A stretch of 21,546 nucleotides of DNA from Flavobacteriaceae bacterium UBA2765. Lineage in GTDB: Bacteria; Bacteroidota; Bacteroidia; Flavobacteriales; Flavobacteriaceae. Position 1 is the stretch's first letter; each line of letters begins with the position of its first letter. The position numbers and the translations under genes are program-made. The DNA lies in assembly GCA_002352665.1 (NCBI GenBank), contig DEIV01000094.1:1-21546 (forward strand). Direction: 5' to 3'. Positions 8,242 through 14,550 of this stretch are shown here, in pieces. The notes below the pieces were generated by a model. The model did no database searches, was not told the DNA's origin, and saw only the letters and a program-made list of their open reading frames with translations.

Positions 8242-8565
8242 TTATTTATTCTTATTGGGATGTTGTCTAGTATCAAAAACGCGTACAACATAGATTTTAA
8301 ATATTCCTTCCCGATAGGTAATTTTACAATGATGTTGTAGAAGTTTACGGTAATCGTAGTTTAGGTGAATAAAAGCATCATCAATTGCACCTATTTTTGA
8401 AGTATCCACATTTTCATGTTCCAATACCTCTGTCTTTTGACGAAGCTCCATTACTATTTGTCTTGCTTTAGAGTGTCCATAAAGATCAATATAAAACTTT
8501 GTGATTTTCTCTAAATCTTTAGCGGCTCTTGATGTCCACACTATTGGCTTTATTCTTTTGTCCAA
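8242..8565 (-). CDS. RelE/ParE-superfamily toxin
   Basis: 107 residues with the RelE/ParE fold pattern: KPIVWTSRAAKDLEKITKFYIDLYG (6-30), a basic helical middle and the C-terminal beta strands with IYVVRVFDTRQHP (89-101), which holds the conserved Arg and an Asp/His near the end. ParE-type members poison gyrase and RelE-type members cut mRNA on the ribosome; the sequence alone does not decide which. Its ATG lies inside the end of the upstream antitoxin gene (16-base overlap), the usual antitoxin-first coupled arrangement. The convergent neighbour ends at 8126. Confidence 0.82.
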   Translation of the reverse strand: MDKRIKPIVWTSRAAKDLEKITKFYIDLYGHSKARQIVMELRQKTEVLEHENVDTSKIGAIDDAFIHLNYDYRKLLQHHCKITYREGIFKIYVVRVFDTRQHPNKNK

Positions 8566-8762
8566 TCTTCAATCATTTTTTGAACTTCGCCTTGACTATG
8601 TAAACGCCCTGATTTAATATCTTCTTCACCTTCGGCAATCATTTTGTCTTTACGCAATTGCTCTACATAAGCTTTGGCCATTTCATAAAACATTTTTACG
8701 AACTTATCATCTCCAGTATCTATATACTTATGAAGCTCTTGTTTAATATCTGTTGTACTCAT
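8550..8762 (-). CDS. Antitoxin partner of the RelE/ParE-type toxin
   Basis: 70 residues from the ATG at 8762 (MSTTDIKQELHKYID). A longer reading from 8807 adds a Tyr/Asn-rich stretch unlike a real N-terminus and would begin upstream of the -7-like box at 8785-8792, so the internal ATG is preferred. The protein is helical and highly charged, with a C-terminal EEDIKSGRLHSQGEVQKMIEDW region that would be the toxin-wrapping tail. It matches the short unnamed antitoxins that Bacteroidetes pair with RelE/ParE toxins; no named DNA-binding fold is evident. It precedes and overlaps the toxin gene, and such antitoxins usually autorepress the operon. Confidence 0.75.
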   Translation of the reverse strand: MSTTDIKQELHKYIDTGDDKFVKMFYEMAKAYVEQLRKDKMIAEGEEDIKSGRLHSQGEVQKMIEDWTKE

Positions 8763-8784
8763 AATAATATTGATTTTATTACTG

Positions 8785-8792
8785 TAAAGATA
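8785..8792 (-). promoter_or_regulatory. -7-like box for the toxin-antitoxin operon
   Basis: On the minus strand the bases read TATCTTTA, a one-mismatch fit to TAnnTTTG, placing the transcription start near 8780 and giving a leader of about 18 nt to the ATG at 8762. No clear -33 element or FNR-type dyad accompanies it. Confidence 0.35.
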
Positions 8793-8985
8793 CAATTTCT
8801 GTTCCATTTTTTTGTTGTCGCAATTTTCAACAACTTATTCTTGAACGAATCAATTGGAAGTTATGACTGCTGAGCGAAGTCTCCTGACTTCATACAATTA
8901 CTAATCATATCAAAAAAACTTAAACTTTAAACCTAAATTAGTATTAGAACTTTATCATACGGGTTAAATTCATATTTATTATTAC

Positions 8986-9028
8986 TGATAAATATCATTT
9001 GATACTTTATTTTTAATTTTTAGTTTTA
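8986..9028 (+). promoter_or_regulatory. FNR/CRP-type dyad and promoter of the usp operon
   Basis: TGATAAATATCA at 8986-8997 (centre 8991.5) with -7 box TAGTTTTA at 9021-9028, one mismatch from TAnnTTTG and starting exactly 29.5 bp from the dyad centre. The predicted start near 9033 leaves a 23-nt leader before the ATG at 9056. The spacing corresponds to a class II activator site at about -41.5. Confidence 0.75.
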
Positions 9029-9055
9029 TAAACGATAATTATAAACAGTAGTATC

Positions 9056-9901
9056 ATGAAAAAAATAATTTTACCAACCGACTTTTCCGATAATGCAAAC
9101 AATGCGGTACACTATGCTCAAGAATTATTTAAAGATACGGCTTGTACTTTTTTCTTATTAAACACCTATACACCTATTATCTATAATTACGATTATCAAA
9201 TGAATACCGGTGGTTATTTAGGAGATGTAGTAGATGTTATTATGAATAATTCAAAAGAAAAACTAGAAGAGCTTCAAAAAGAGCTTGAAGATAAATATAA
9301 AAATCCGAAGCATCAATTTGAATTGATATCCTCATTTAGTTTACTTACAGATGAAATTGATGAATTAGTAGCCAAATACAATGCAGATTTGATCATAATG
9401 GGTACTAAAGGAGCATCTGGAGTTAAGGAAATATTATTTGGATCAAATACCATACATGTTATTAGAAAAGTAAAATGTCCAGTATTGGCAATCCCAGATG
9501 GATATTTCTTTGAAAAACCAAAAGATATTTTATTTGCTACCGATTTCAAGGTAAGTTATATTAAAGATCATCTAGATAATCTGAAATCTATTGCCAAATT
9601 GTACAAATCGACAGTGCATATACTTCATATTTCTGCAGGTAGAGCATTAAACGATAAAGAAAGTGAAAATAAAGATGAGTTAGATAAATTATTAACCCCT
9701 GTAAATGATGCATTTTATACAGTTGATGATCAAGAAGTTCCTCAAGCAATTAATGAATTTCAAAAAACAACTTATGTACAATTGTTAATGATGATAAAAA
9801 ACAAGCATACTTTTTTAGAAAATTTATTCTTCAAAAAAGTAATCAATCAAATTGGATTTCACTTAACCATTCCTTTTTTAGTAGTGCCGTCCGAATTTTA
9901 A
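9056..9901 (+). CDS. Universal stress protein, two-domain UspA type (first of the operon)
   Basis: 281 residues. The N-terminal half is a complete Usp domain: MKKIILPTDFSDNANNAVHYA at the start and the ATP-binding signature G-2x-G-9x-G-S at G116, G119, G129-S130 (MGTKGASGVKEILFGSNT). The C-terminal half (about 155-281) begins again with ILFATDFK but lacks a second nucleotide motif, so it is a degenerate tandem domain. Members of this type respond to oxygen or energy limitation in many bacteria; the binding of ATP is predicted, the cellular partner unknown. It heads an operon with the next two genes (gaps of 10 and 18 bases) behind an FNR-type promoter. Confidence 0.93.
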   Translation: MKKIILPTDFSDNANNAVHYAQELFKDTACTFFLLNTYTPIIYNYDYQMNTGGYLGDVVDVIMNNSKEKLEELQKELEDKYKNPKHQFELISSFSLLTDEIDELVAKYNADLIIMGTKGASGVKEILFGSNTIHVIRKVKCPVLAIPDGYFFEKPKDILFATDFKVSYIKDHLDNLKSIAKLYKSTVHILHISAGRALNDKESENKDELDKLLTPVNDAFYTVDDQEVPQAINEFQKTTYVQLLMMIKNKHTFLENLFFKKVINQIGFHLTIPFLVVPSEF

Positions 9902-9911
9902 ATAATTCAAT

Positions 9912-10754
9912 ATGAAGAAAGTATTGATCCCAACTGATTTTTCTGACAATGCTTGGGATGCATTGCAGTATGCTATAAGATTATATGATGACATTCCTAC
10001 ATGCTTTTATATTTTAAACACCTATCAAGTAAGCACTTCAAGAACCGCTAATAACATGCACAAAGAAAGAGACACGCACATGTATCGTCTTTTGAAAGAA
10101 GTATCAGAAAAAGAATTGAAAAAAATTAAAACTTATTTGAATGATAATTTATTAAATGATAAGCATGAATATAGAATGATATCAAAAACAGGATCACTAT
10201 TAGATATTACTAAAAAAATTGTGTCAAGTAAAAATATTGACATAATGGTTATGGGAACTTCCGGTGCCACGGGTGCAAAAGAAATATTTATGGGAAGTAA
10301 TACAGTAAGAGCAATTAAAAATATTGATCTGTGTCCCATTATGTCTGTACCTCATAAATATGAATATGAAGAACCTGAAAATATAGTATTTGCTACTGAT
10401 TTCAAAAGACATTTTAATGCTATAGAATTAAAATGTTTAATAGAATTACAACTATTACACAATTTCAAAATAAAGATCATTTACGTAAATAAGGGTCAGG
10501 GTTTGAATTCTGTACAACAACAAAACATTGCTGTATTCAAAGAGTACTTTGATGATGAAGTTGTGTCTTTAGAGGAAATAATAACTGATAATTCTATAGC
10601 TGATACTATTAATGATTTTACAAAAAAACAAAAAATGAATATGGTGTGTTTATTAAATTATGAACATAGTTTTATAGAATTAATAACACATGAACCCATT
10701 GTTAAAAAAATAAGTTTTCATAGTGCAGTGCCACTATTAATTATACCCGTTTAA
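9912..10754 (+). CDS. Universal stress protein, two-domain UspA type (second of the operon)
   Basis: 280 residues, a clear paralogue of the preceding gene: MKKVLIPTDFSDNAWDALQYA at the N-terminus and nucleotide-binding signature G115, G118, G128-S129 (MGTSGATGAKEIFMGSNT). The second half restarts with IVFATDFKRHF near 163 and has no ATP motif. Only 10 bases separate it from the first usp, so it depends on that promoter. Similar lengths and motif positions in all three usp genes of this window indicate local duplication followed by divergence, most strongly in the C-terminal halves. Confidence 0.93.
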   Translation: MKKVLIPTDFSDNAWDALQYAIRLYDDIPTCFYILNTYQVSTSRTANNMHKERDTHMYRLLKEVSEKELKKIKTYLNDNLLNDKHEYRMISKTGSLLDITKKIVSSKNIDIMVMGTSGATGAKEIFMGSNTVRAIKNIDLCPIMSVPHKYEYEEPENIVFATDFKRHFNAIELKCLIELQLLHNFKIKIIYVNKGQGLNSVQQQNIAVFKEYFDDEVVSLEEIITDNSIADTINDFTKKQKMNMVCLLNYEHSFIELITHEPIVKKISFHSAVPLLIIPV

Positions 10755-10772
10755 CACAATAAATTTAAAATT

Positions 10773-11177
10773 ATGAAAAAAATAGGTGTTTGGTTAGATA
10801 AAGAAAAAGCTCATATTGTTTATCTTGAAAACAATAATGAAAAAATGGAAACTATAATTTCTGAAGTTGAAAACTTTCGTCCAGTCGGTGGATCAGGTAC
10901 TAGGTTTAAAGGTGGGCCTCAAGACGTGATTCAAGATAGCAAATTTTCAGATCGAGAAAAACATCAGCTAAAAAGATATTTTAAAAAAATAGCTGAAACC
11001 ATAAAAGAAGCTGATGCCATAGCCTTATTTGGTCCGGCTGACACCAATTTAAAACTTAAAAAGGAATTATCTGAAAACTATAGTCTACTAGCAAAAAAAA
11101 TAAAAACTGTTGAAAAGGCTGATAGTATGACTAATAACCAAGTTAAGGCATTGGTAAGAAATTTTTTTAATAGTTAG
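10773..11177 (+). CDS. Small eRF1/baeRF-like protein, function unknown
   Basis: 134 residues. The N-terminus KKIGVWLDKEKAHIVYLE, the middle GGSGTRFKGGPQDVIQDSKFSDREKHQLKRYF (39-70) and ADAIALFGPADTNLKLKKEL (80-99) resemble the small bacterial proteins related to the middle domain of eRF1/Dom34 and to 'host attachment' proteins, often found beside stress genes. No catalytic GGQ is present, though a GGS at 39-41 occupies a comparable glycine-rich loop. The C-terminal KADSMTNNQVKALVRNFF is a conserved-looking helix. It is the third gene of the usp operon (18-base gap), which suggests a stress-linked role, perhaps on the ribosome. Assignment rests on remembered similarity and should be treated as tentative. 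Confidence 0.6.
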   Translation: MKKIGVWLDKEKAHIVYLENNNEKMETIISEVENFRPVGGSGTRFKGGPQDVIQDSKFSDREKHQLKRYFKKIAETIKEADAIALFGPADTNLKLKKELSENYSLLAKKIKTVEKADSMTNNQVKALVRNFFNS

Positions 11178-11215
11178 CATATTATTTAATATTAAAATTT
11201 TAGATTTCTATAAAC

Positions 11216-12046
11216 CTAAGGATGCATAACTAATAACGGTACTCTCGTTTTATAGGTTATTTCAGGTGTAGAAGAACCTGTCAATAGCCTGTCAAAGAAA
11301 GATTTTTTATTGATAATTTTAGCAGTAATAGCTATACTTTTAATTTGAACAAAACAGTCAATGGCGACTTCAGTTTGTACGTTATCAATATTGTAAAATG
11401 AGGGTTTTATTTTATTGAAAAATAAATTCATTTTATTCTTTTTGGAAGTTGTAATATCCATTTTATTATCTTCTAATGTAAGAATATCTAATTTAGAATT
11501 AAACCTATTGATTGTATCTACTAAAGGTGCTAGTGAATCTTCTACAAAAGGCTCATCATAATTTGAAACAAAAAGAACAGTATGAGGTTTAATAAATTTG
11601 AAATTCTCCGGAATAATTAAAGCCGGACAATCTATATTTCTTATAACGTGTATAGTATTACTGCCAAGAACAACCTCCCTAGCTCCTGTAGCTCCATTAG
11701 TTCCTAAAATTATTAAATCTATATCTCTTATTTGGACTGTTTGGTTTACAGCACTTACAAAATCGTCATAGTCACAAATTACTTCAAATGAAAAAATTTC
11801 ATTTGCATATTTTCTCTTAAATAATTGAACTAGTTGATCTAATCTGGCCTTTGGGTCTTTAATAACAGCATCATATACAGAAGAATTTGATGAAGAAGTC
11901 ATTAAATTAGCCGTAGTATATTTTGAAACTTTTTGAACATTTAAGATAAAAAAATTAATTGTGCTACCACTAAAAAAATCTAATGCGTAATCAAGTGCAT
12001 TCTGAGCATTGTCAGAAAAATCGGTCAATAACAATATATTTTTCAT
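11216..12046 (-). CDS. Universal stress protein, two-domain UspA type (divergent from hemN)
   Basis: 276 residues from the ATG at 12046 (MKNILLLTDFSDNAQNALDYA). A longer frame exists to 12127 but its extra 27 residues read through the operator and promoter, and both paralogues start at the same MKK(I/V)L motif, so the short form is chosen. The nucleotide-binding signature is at G115, G118, G128-S129 (LGTNGATGAREVVLGSNT). The second half restarts with VLFVSNYDEPF and has no ATP motif. It is convergent with the small eRF1-like gene (38-base gap) and divergent from hemN, with which it shares one central dyad at 12096-12107. Confidence 0.92.
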   Translation of the reverse strand: MKNILLLTDFSDNAQNALDYALDFFSGSTINFFILNVQKVSKYTTANLMTSSSNSSVYDAVIKDPKARLDQLVQLFKRKYANEIFSFEVICDYDDFVSAVNQTVQIRDIDLIILGTNGATGAREVVLGSNTIHVIRNIDCPALIIPENFKFIKPHTVLFVSNYDEPFVEDSLAPLVDTINRFNSKLDILTLEDNKMDITTSKKNKMNLFFNKIKPSFYNIDNVQTEVAIDCFVQIKSIAITAKIINKKSFFDRLLTGSSTPEITYKTRVPLLVMHP

Positions 12047-12064
12047 AATAAACCTATTGAATAA

Positions 12065-12138
12065 TAAAGTTATAACATGTAGGTTTAAAGGGATATGATA
12101 AATATCATAAAATTTGAATACAATCACACTTACTTTTG
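12065..12138. promoter_or_regulatory. Symmetric divergent promoter for usp and hemN around one FNR/CRP-type dyad
   Basis: TGATAAATATCA at 12096-12107, extended to TATGAT-N4-ATCATA, sits midway between the two starts (50 and 54 bases). On the plus strand the -7 box TACTTTTG (12131-12138, perfect) begins 29.5 bp from the centre; on the minus strand TAACTTTA (12072-12065, one mismatch) also begins 29.5 bp from the centre. One bound dimer could therefore activate both genes from about -41.5 in each direction. Confidence 0.8.
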
Positions 12139-12160
12139 ATACTTACAAAACTAAACTGTT

Positions 12161-13528
12161 ATGTCTAACCTATCTCTAATACAAAAATACAATGTGCCGG
12201 GTCCTAGATATACAAGTTATCCAACAGTACCTTATTGGGATAAAAAAGGGATCAGCACAAAAGATTGGCAAAATACTTTACAATACTCGTTTAAAGAAAG
12301 TAACGATGAAAAAGGAATTAGCATCTATATTCACCTCCCATTTTGTGAAAGTTTATGTACTTTTTGTGCTTGTCATAAATATATTACCAAAAGACACGAA
12401 GTAGAATTACCTTATGTAGAAACCTTGTTAAAGGAATGGGATTTATATGCAAAACAATTTTCAGAAAAACCAATTTTACGAGAATTACACTTAGGTGGTG
12501 GTACACCAACATTTTTTGAAGCAAAGAATTTAAAATATTTGATCAGTACTATTTTAAAAACAGTAGAATTGCACAGAGATTATGAATTTAGCTTTGAAGG
12601 ACATCCTAACAATACTACTAAAAAGCATTTACAAACCTTATATAATCTAGGTTTTACCAGAGTGAGTTTTGGTGTACAAGACTATGCTGAAAGAGTTCAA
12701 AAAGCAATTCATAGAATCCAATCATTTGAAAACGTTAAAAATGTAACGGAATGGGCCAGAGATATTGGCTACACATCTATTAGTCATGATTTAATTTTCG
12801 GATTGCCTTTCCAAACGGTTGGAAATATTATTGATACTATAAAAAAAACTAGCGATTTAAAACCCGATAGAATTTCATTTTACAGCTATGCACATGTACC
12901 ATGGGTTAAGGGCGTAGGACAAAGAGGGTTTGATGAAACTGATATTCCTAAAAACGATTACAAAAGAAAACTGTATGAAATCGGTAAATTTATGCTCTTA
13001 AATTATGGATATATAGAAACAGGAATGGATCATTTTTCTTTACCGACAGATGCTTTATATCAAGCCTTTGAAAATGCGAACCTACATAGGAATTTTATGG
13101 GTTATACTACTAACCCAACACAATTAATGATCGGTTTAGGGATGTCGGCGATAAGTGATTCCTGGTATAGTTTTGCACAAAATGAAAAAACTTTAAGTGA
13201 ATATCAACAAAGGGTTGAAAAAAATGAACTCCCTATTTTTAAAGGTCATTTGTTGTCTAATGAAGATCTTATTATAAGAAAGCATATACTCAATATTATG
13301 TGCCATTTTGAAACTTCATGGAAAGAAGAAGATATGAAATTTAAAGATATTATTAGAGTCATACTTAGATTAAAAGAACTTGAAAAAGATGGTTTAGTTC
13401 TGATTACAAAAAATAGGTTGATCGTACCTAAATCTGCCCGAGCTTTTGTCCGCAATGTTTGTATGGCATTCGATTTAAGATTGGTAAGAAATAAACCTGA
13501 ATCTCAGTTATTTTCTATGACCGTATGA
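12161..13528 (+). CDS. hemN: Oxygen-independent coproporphyrinogen III oxidase (radical SAM)
   Basis: 455 residues, normal HemN length. It decarboxylates coproporphyrinogen III to protoporphyrinogen IX without O2, using S-adenosylmethionine radicals. Seen: N-terminal YNVPGPRYTSYPTVPYW (10-26), the radical-SAM cluster motif CESLCTFCAC (62-71; CxxxCxxCxC, with the extra Cys typical of true HemN), the SAM-binding LGGGTPTF (111-118), GVQD near 176 and the HemN C-terminal domain. The first residues MSNLSLIQKYNVPGPRYTSYP match bona fide HemN rather than the HemW haem chaperone, which lacks this region. It provides haem when oxygen is short, including for the haem c domains of the nos cluster. It shares its operator with the divergent usp. 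Confidence 0.97.
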   Translation: MSNLSLIQKYNVPGPRYTSYPTVPYWDKKGISTKDWQNTLQYSFKESNDEKGISIYIHLPFCESLCTFCACHKYITKRHEVELPYVETLLKEWDLYAKQFSEKPILRELHLGGGTPTFFEAKNLKYLISTILKTVELHRDYEFSFEGHPNNTTKKHLQTLYNLGFTRVSFGVQDYAERVQKAIHRIQSFENVKNVTEWARDIGYTSISHDLIFGLPFQTVGNIIDTIKKTSDLKPDRISFYSYAHVPWVKGVGQRGFDETDIPKNDYKRKLYEIGKFMLLNYGYIETGMDHFSLPTDALYQAFENANLHRNFMGYTTNPTQLMIGLGMSAISDSWYSFAQNEKTLSEYQQRVEKNELPIFKGHLLSNEDLIIRKHILNIMCHFETSWKEEDMKFKDIIRVILRLKELEKDGLVLITKNRLIVPKSARAFVRNVCMAFDLRLVRNKPESQLFSMTV

Positions 13529-13531
13529 TTT

Positions 13532-13552
13532 TTAAATAGCAAATATATTTAA
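13532..13552. terminator. Weak AT-only hairpin between convergent hemN and the Rrf2 gene
   Basis: ttaaata (13532-13538) pairs with tatttaa (13546-13552) around a 7-nt loop, preceded and followed by short T and A runs. It could end transcripts from both sides, but a stem without G:C pairs in DNA this AT-rich may be chance. Confidence 0.25.
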
Positions 13553-13564
13553 GAAATGATCTTC

Positions 13565-13996
13565 TTATAAAAAAATGTGTGTTTTACCCTCACTAACCTC
13601 TTTGGATAAAGTGTCAATTGATTTATTGGACAATTCAGCTTCTAGTTGTTTTTTAAAAGGTGAAACTGCATGATGGATTGGACATGGGTTTTCATCACTA
13701 CAAACCGGTAATCCCAATAAACATTCATGAAATTTATGTAACCCATCAATACTATTAACAACTAAAATCAACGGATTCTTTTTATTTTTCTTTGTTAAAT
13801 AAAACCCACCATTTCTTCCTCTTATAGATGAAATTATATCATCTTTTGTAAGCGACTGTAAGATTTTGGCCAAAAACGGTGCAGGTATGTCAATTGCATC
13901 TGCAATTTCTATTGGACTGTATTTTTTTTCTACACTTGAATGTAACGCTAAATATAATACTGCTCTTATTGCGTATTTACTTGATTTTGATAACAT
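13565..13996 (-). CDS. Rrf2-family transcriptional regulator with three-cysteine cluster motif
   Basis: 143 residues with the Rrf2 pattern: MLSKSSKYAIRAVLYLALHS (1-20), a winged helix-turn-helix with recognition helix region PAPFLAKILQSLTKDDIISSIRGRNGGFYL (38-67), then C92, C99 and C105 (C-x6-C-x5-C) in HECLLGLPVCSDENPCPIHH. This is the Fe-S ligand set of NsrR/IscR/RirA-type regulators, although the first spacing is a little longer than in IscR or NsrR. It may sense NO, iron or cluster status. It is transcribed away from the nos cluster across a 554-base intergenic region that carries several dyads, so control of nos or hemN is plausible but inferred. Which ligand it senses cannot be told from the sequence. 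Confidence 0.88.
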   Translation of the reverse strand: MLSKSSKYAIRAVLYLALHSSVEKKYSPIEIADAIDIPAPFLAKILQSLTKDDIISSIRGRNGGFYLTKKNKKNPLILVVNSIDGLHKFHECLLGLPVCSDENPCPIHHAVSPFKKQLEAELSNKSIDTLSKEVSEGKTHIFL

Positions 13997-14064
13997 GTTT
14001 TTTGTGGTTATTAAAATTCAGTTTTACATTATCAATTAAAAATTCAATTAAAATTTTAAGAATA

Positions 14065-14072
14065 CAAAGTTA
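14065..14072 (-). promoter_or_regulatory. -7 box for the Rrf2 regulator gene
   Basis: On the minus strand the bases read TAACTTTG, a perfect TAnnTTTG, giving a predicted start near 14060 and a leader of about 64 nt. The leader region contains two near-identical 12-bp tandem units, 14032-14043 and 14044-14055 (TCAATTAAAAAT / TCAATTAAAATT, 11 of 12), possibly an autoregulatory site. No FNR-type dyad is present on this side. Confidence 0.45.
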
Positions 14073-14193
14073 TATTTTTTTATTAAATAGTATATGGAAC
14101 AAATTGTTTTTATATCTCCTTAATAAAATTTAAGATAAAATTATCTTCATAATTATATATCCTAATTACCTGCAATACAGATCGAAGAAAATT

Positions 14194-14207
14194 TGTCAAT
14201 TCTGACA
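14194..14207. promoter_or_regulatory. Inverted repeat TGTCA-N4-TGACA upstream of nos
   Basis: A perfect 5-bp dyad with a 4-bp spacer, the layout of a dimeric regulator site but of a different half-site from the TGATA motif. It lies about 320 bases before the predicted nos start and 120 bases beyond the Rrf2 -7 box, so its target is unclear. A dyad this short could occur by chance. Confidence 0.3.
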
Positions 14208-14418
14208 TATAAGCACTCTAAATTATCCAAAATGTATAGCAACTTATCATATAATTAATCCATCTTACTATTGTAAAAAAACTTCAATTTTAGAATTAAA
14301 AAAAGAAATTTAGCCGACTAAATGTTCCCTTAACTTCTTTTTAATTTTAATAAATATGAACTCGCAAATCTTAGATGCTGTATGTCAAACATTTACTTCC
14401 TTTATTTTGTTGCAAAGG

Positions 14419-14436
14419 ATGTAACAATCATTACAT
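14419..14436. promoter_or_regulatory. Inverted repeat ATGTAA-N6-TTACAT upstream of nos
   Basis: Perfect 6-bp half-sites, centre 14427.5, 48 bp upstream of the FNR-type dyad centre and so near -89.5 relative to the predicted nos start. Half-sites containing ATG/CAT recall Rrf2/NsrR-type operators, so the divergent Rrf2 protein is a candidate binder. That link is inference. Confidence 0.4.
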
Positions 14437-14469
14437 AAAAGACCCTTTTATCTTTTTAAATTTATAAAC

Positions 14470-14512
14470 TGATATTTATCATAAATATGCTTCCTTTAGT
14501 TGGGTAGATTTG
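14470..14512 (+). promoter_or_regulatory. FNR/CRP-type dyad and promoter of the nos genes
   Basis: TGATATTTATCA at 14470-14481 (centre 14475.5) and a perfect -7 box TAGATTTG at 14505-14512, starting exactly 29.5 bp from the dyad centre. The predicted start near 14517 leaves a 34-nt leader before the ATG at 14551. Activation by an O2- or NO-responsive FNR/CRP-family protein is expected for N2O reduction genes. Confidence 0.8.
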
Positions 14513-14550
14513 TAACAATTTAACTAAATCATTAATTAATTATTCACAAA

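Larger units (their letters stand above)
14073..14469. other. Long AT-rich intergenic region between the Rrf2 gene and the nos promoter
   Basis: No convincing ORF is seen on either strand. It holds two separate inverted repeats described as their own entries and, at 14294-14346, an AT-rich stem (aattaaaaaaagaa with ttctttttaatt) enclosing a small hairpin atttag-ccga-ctaaat (14308-14323). The latter could be an RNA structure or chance. The length alone suggests control by more than one factor. Confidence 0.4.

Noticed and set aside
8658..8873. 71-residue plus-strand frame over the antitoxin gene
   Set aside because: Antisense to the antitoxin and without any recognisable motif; the opposite strand has the coupled toxin-antitoxin layout.
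12047..12127. 27-residue N-terminal extension of the third usp
   Set aside because: It would translate the shared operator and the minus-strand -7 box; the paralogues start at the equivalent of the internal ATG 12046.
13879..14133. 84-residue plus-strand frame across the start of the Rrf2 gene
   Set aside because: It is antisense to the well-supported Rrf2 coding region, is rich in Leu/Ile/Phe as expected from AT-rich antisense DNA, and resembles no family.
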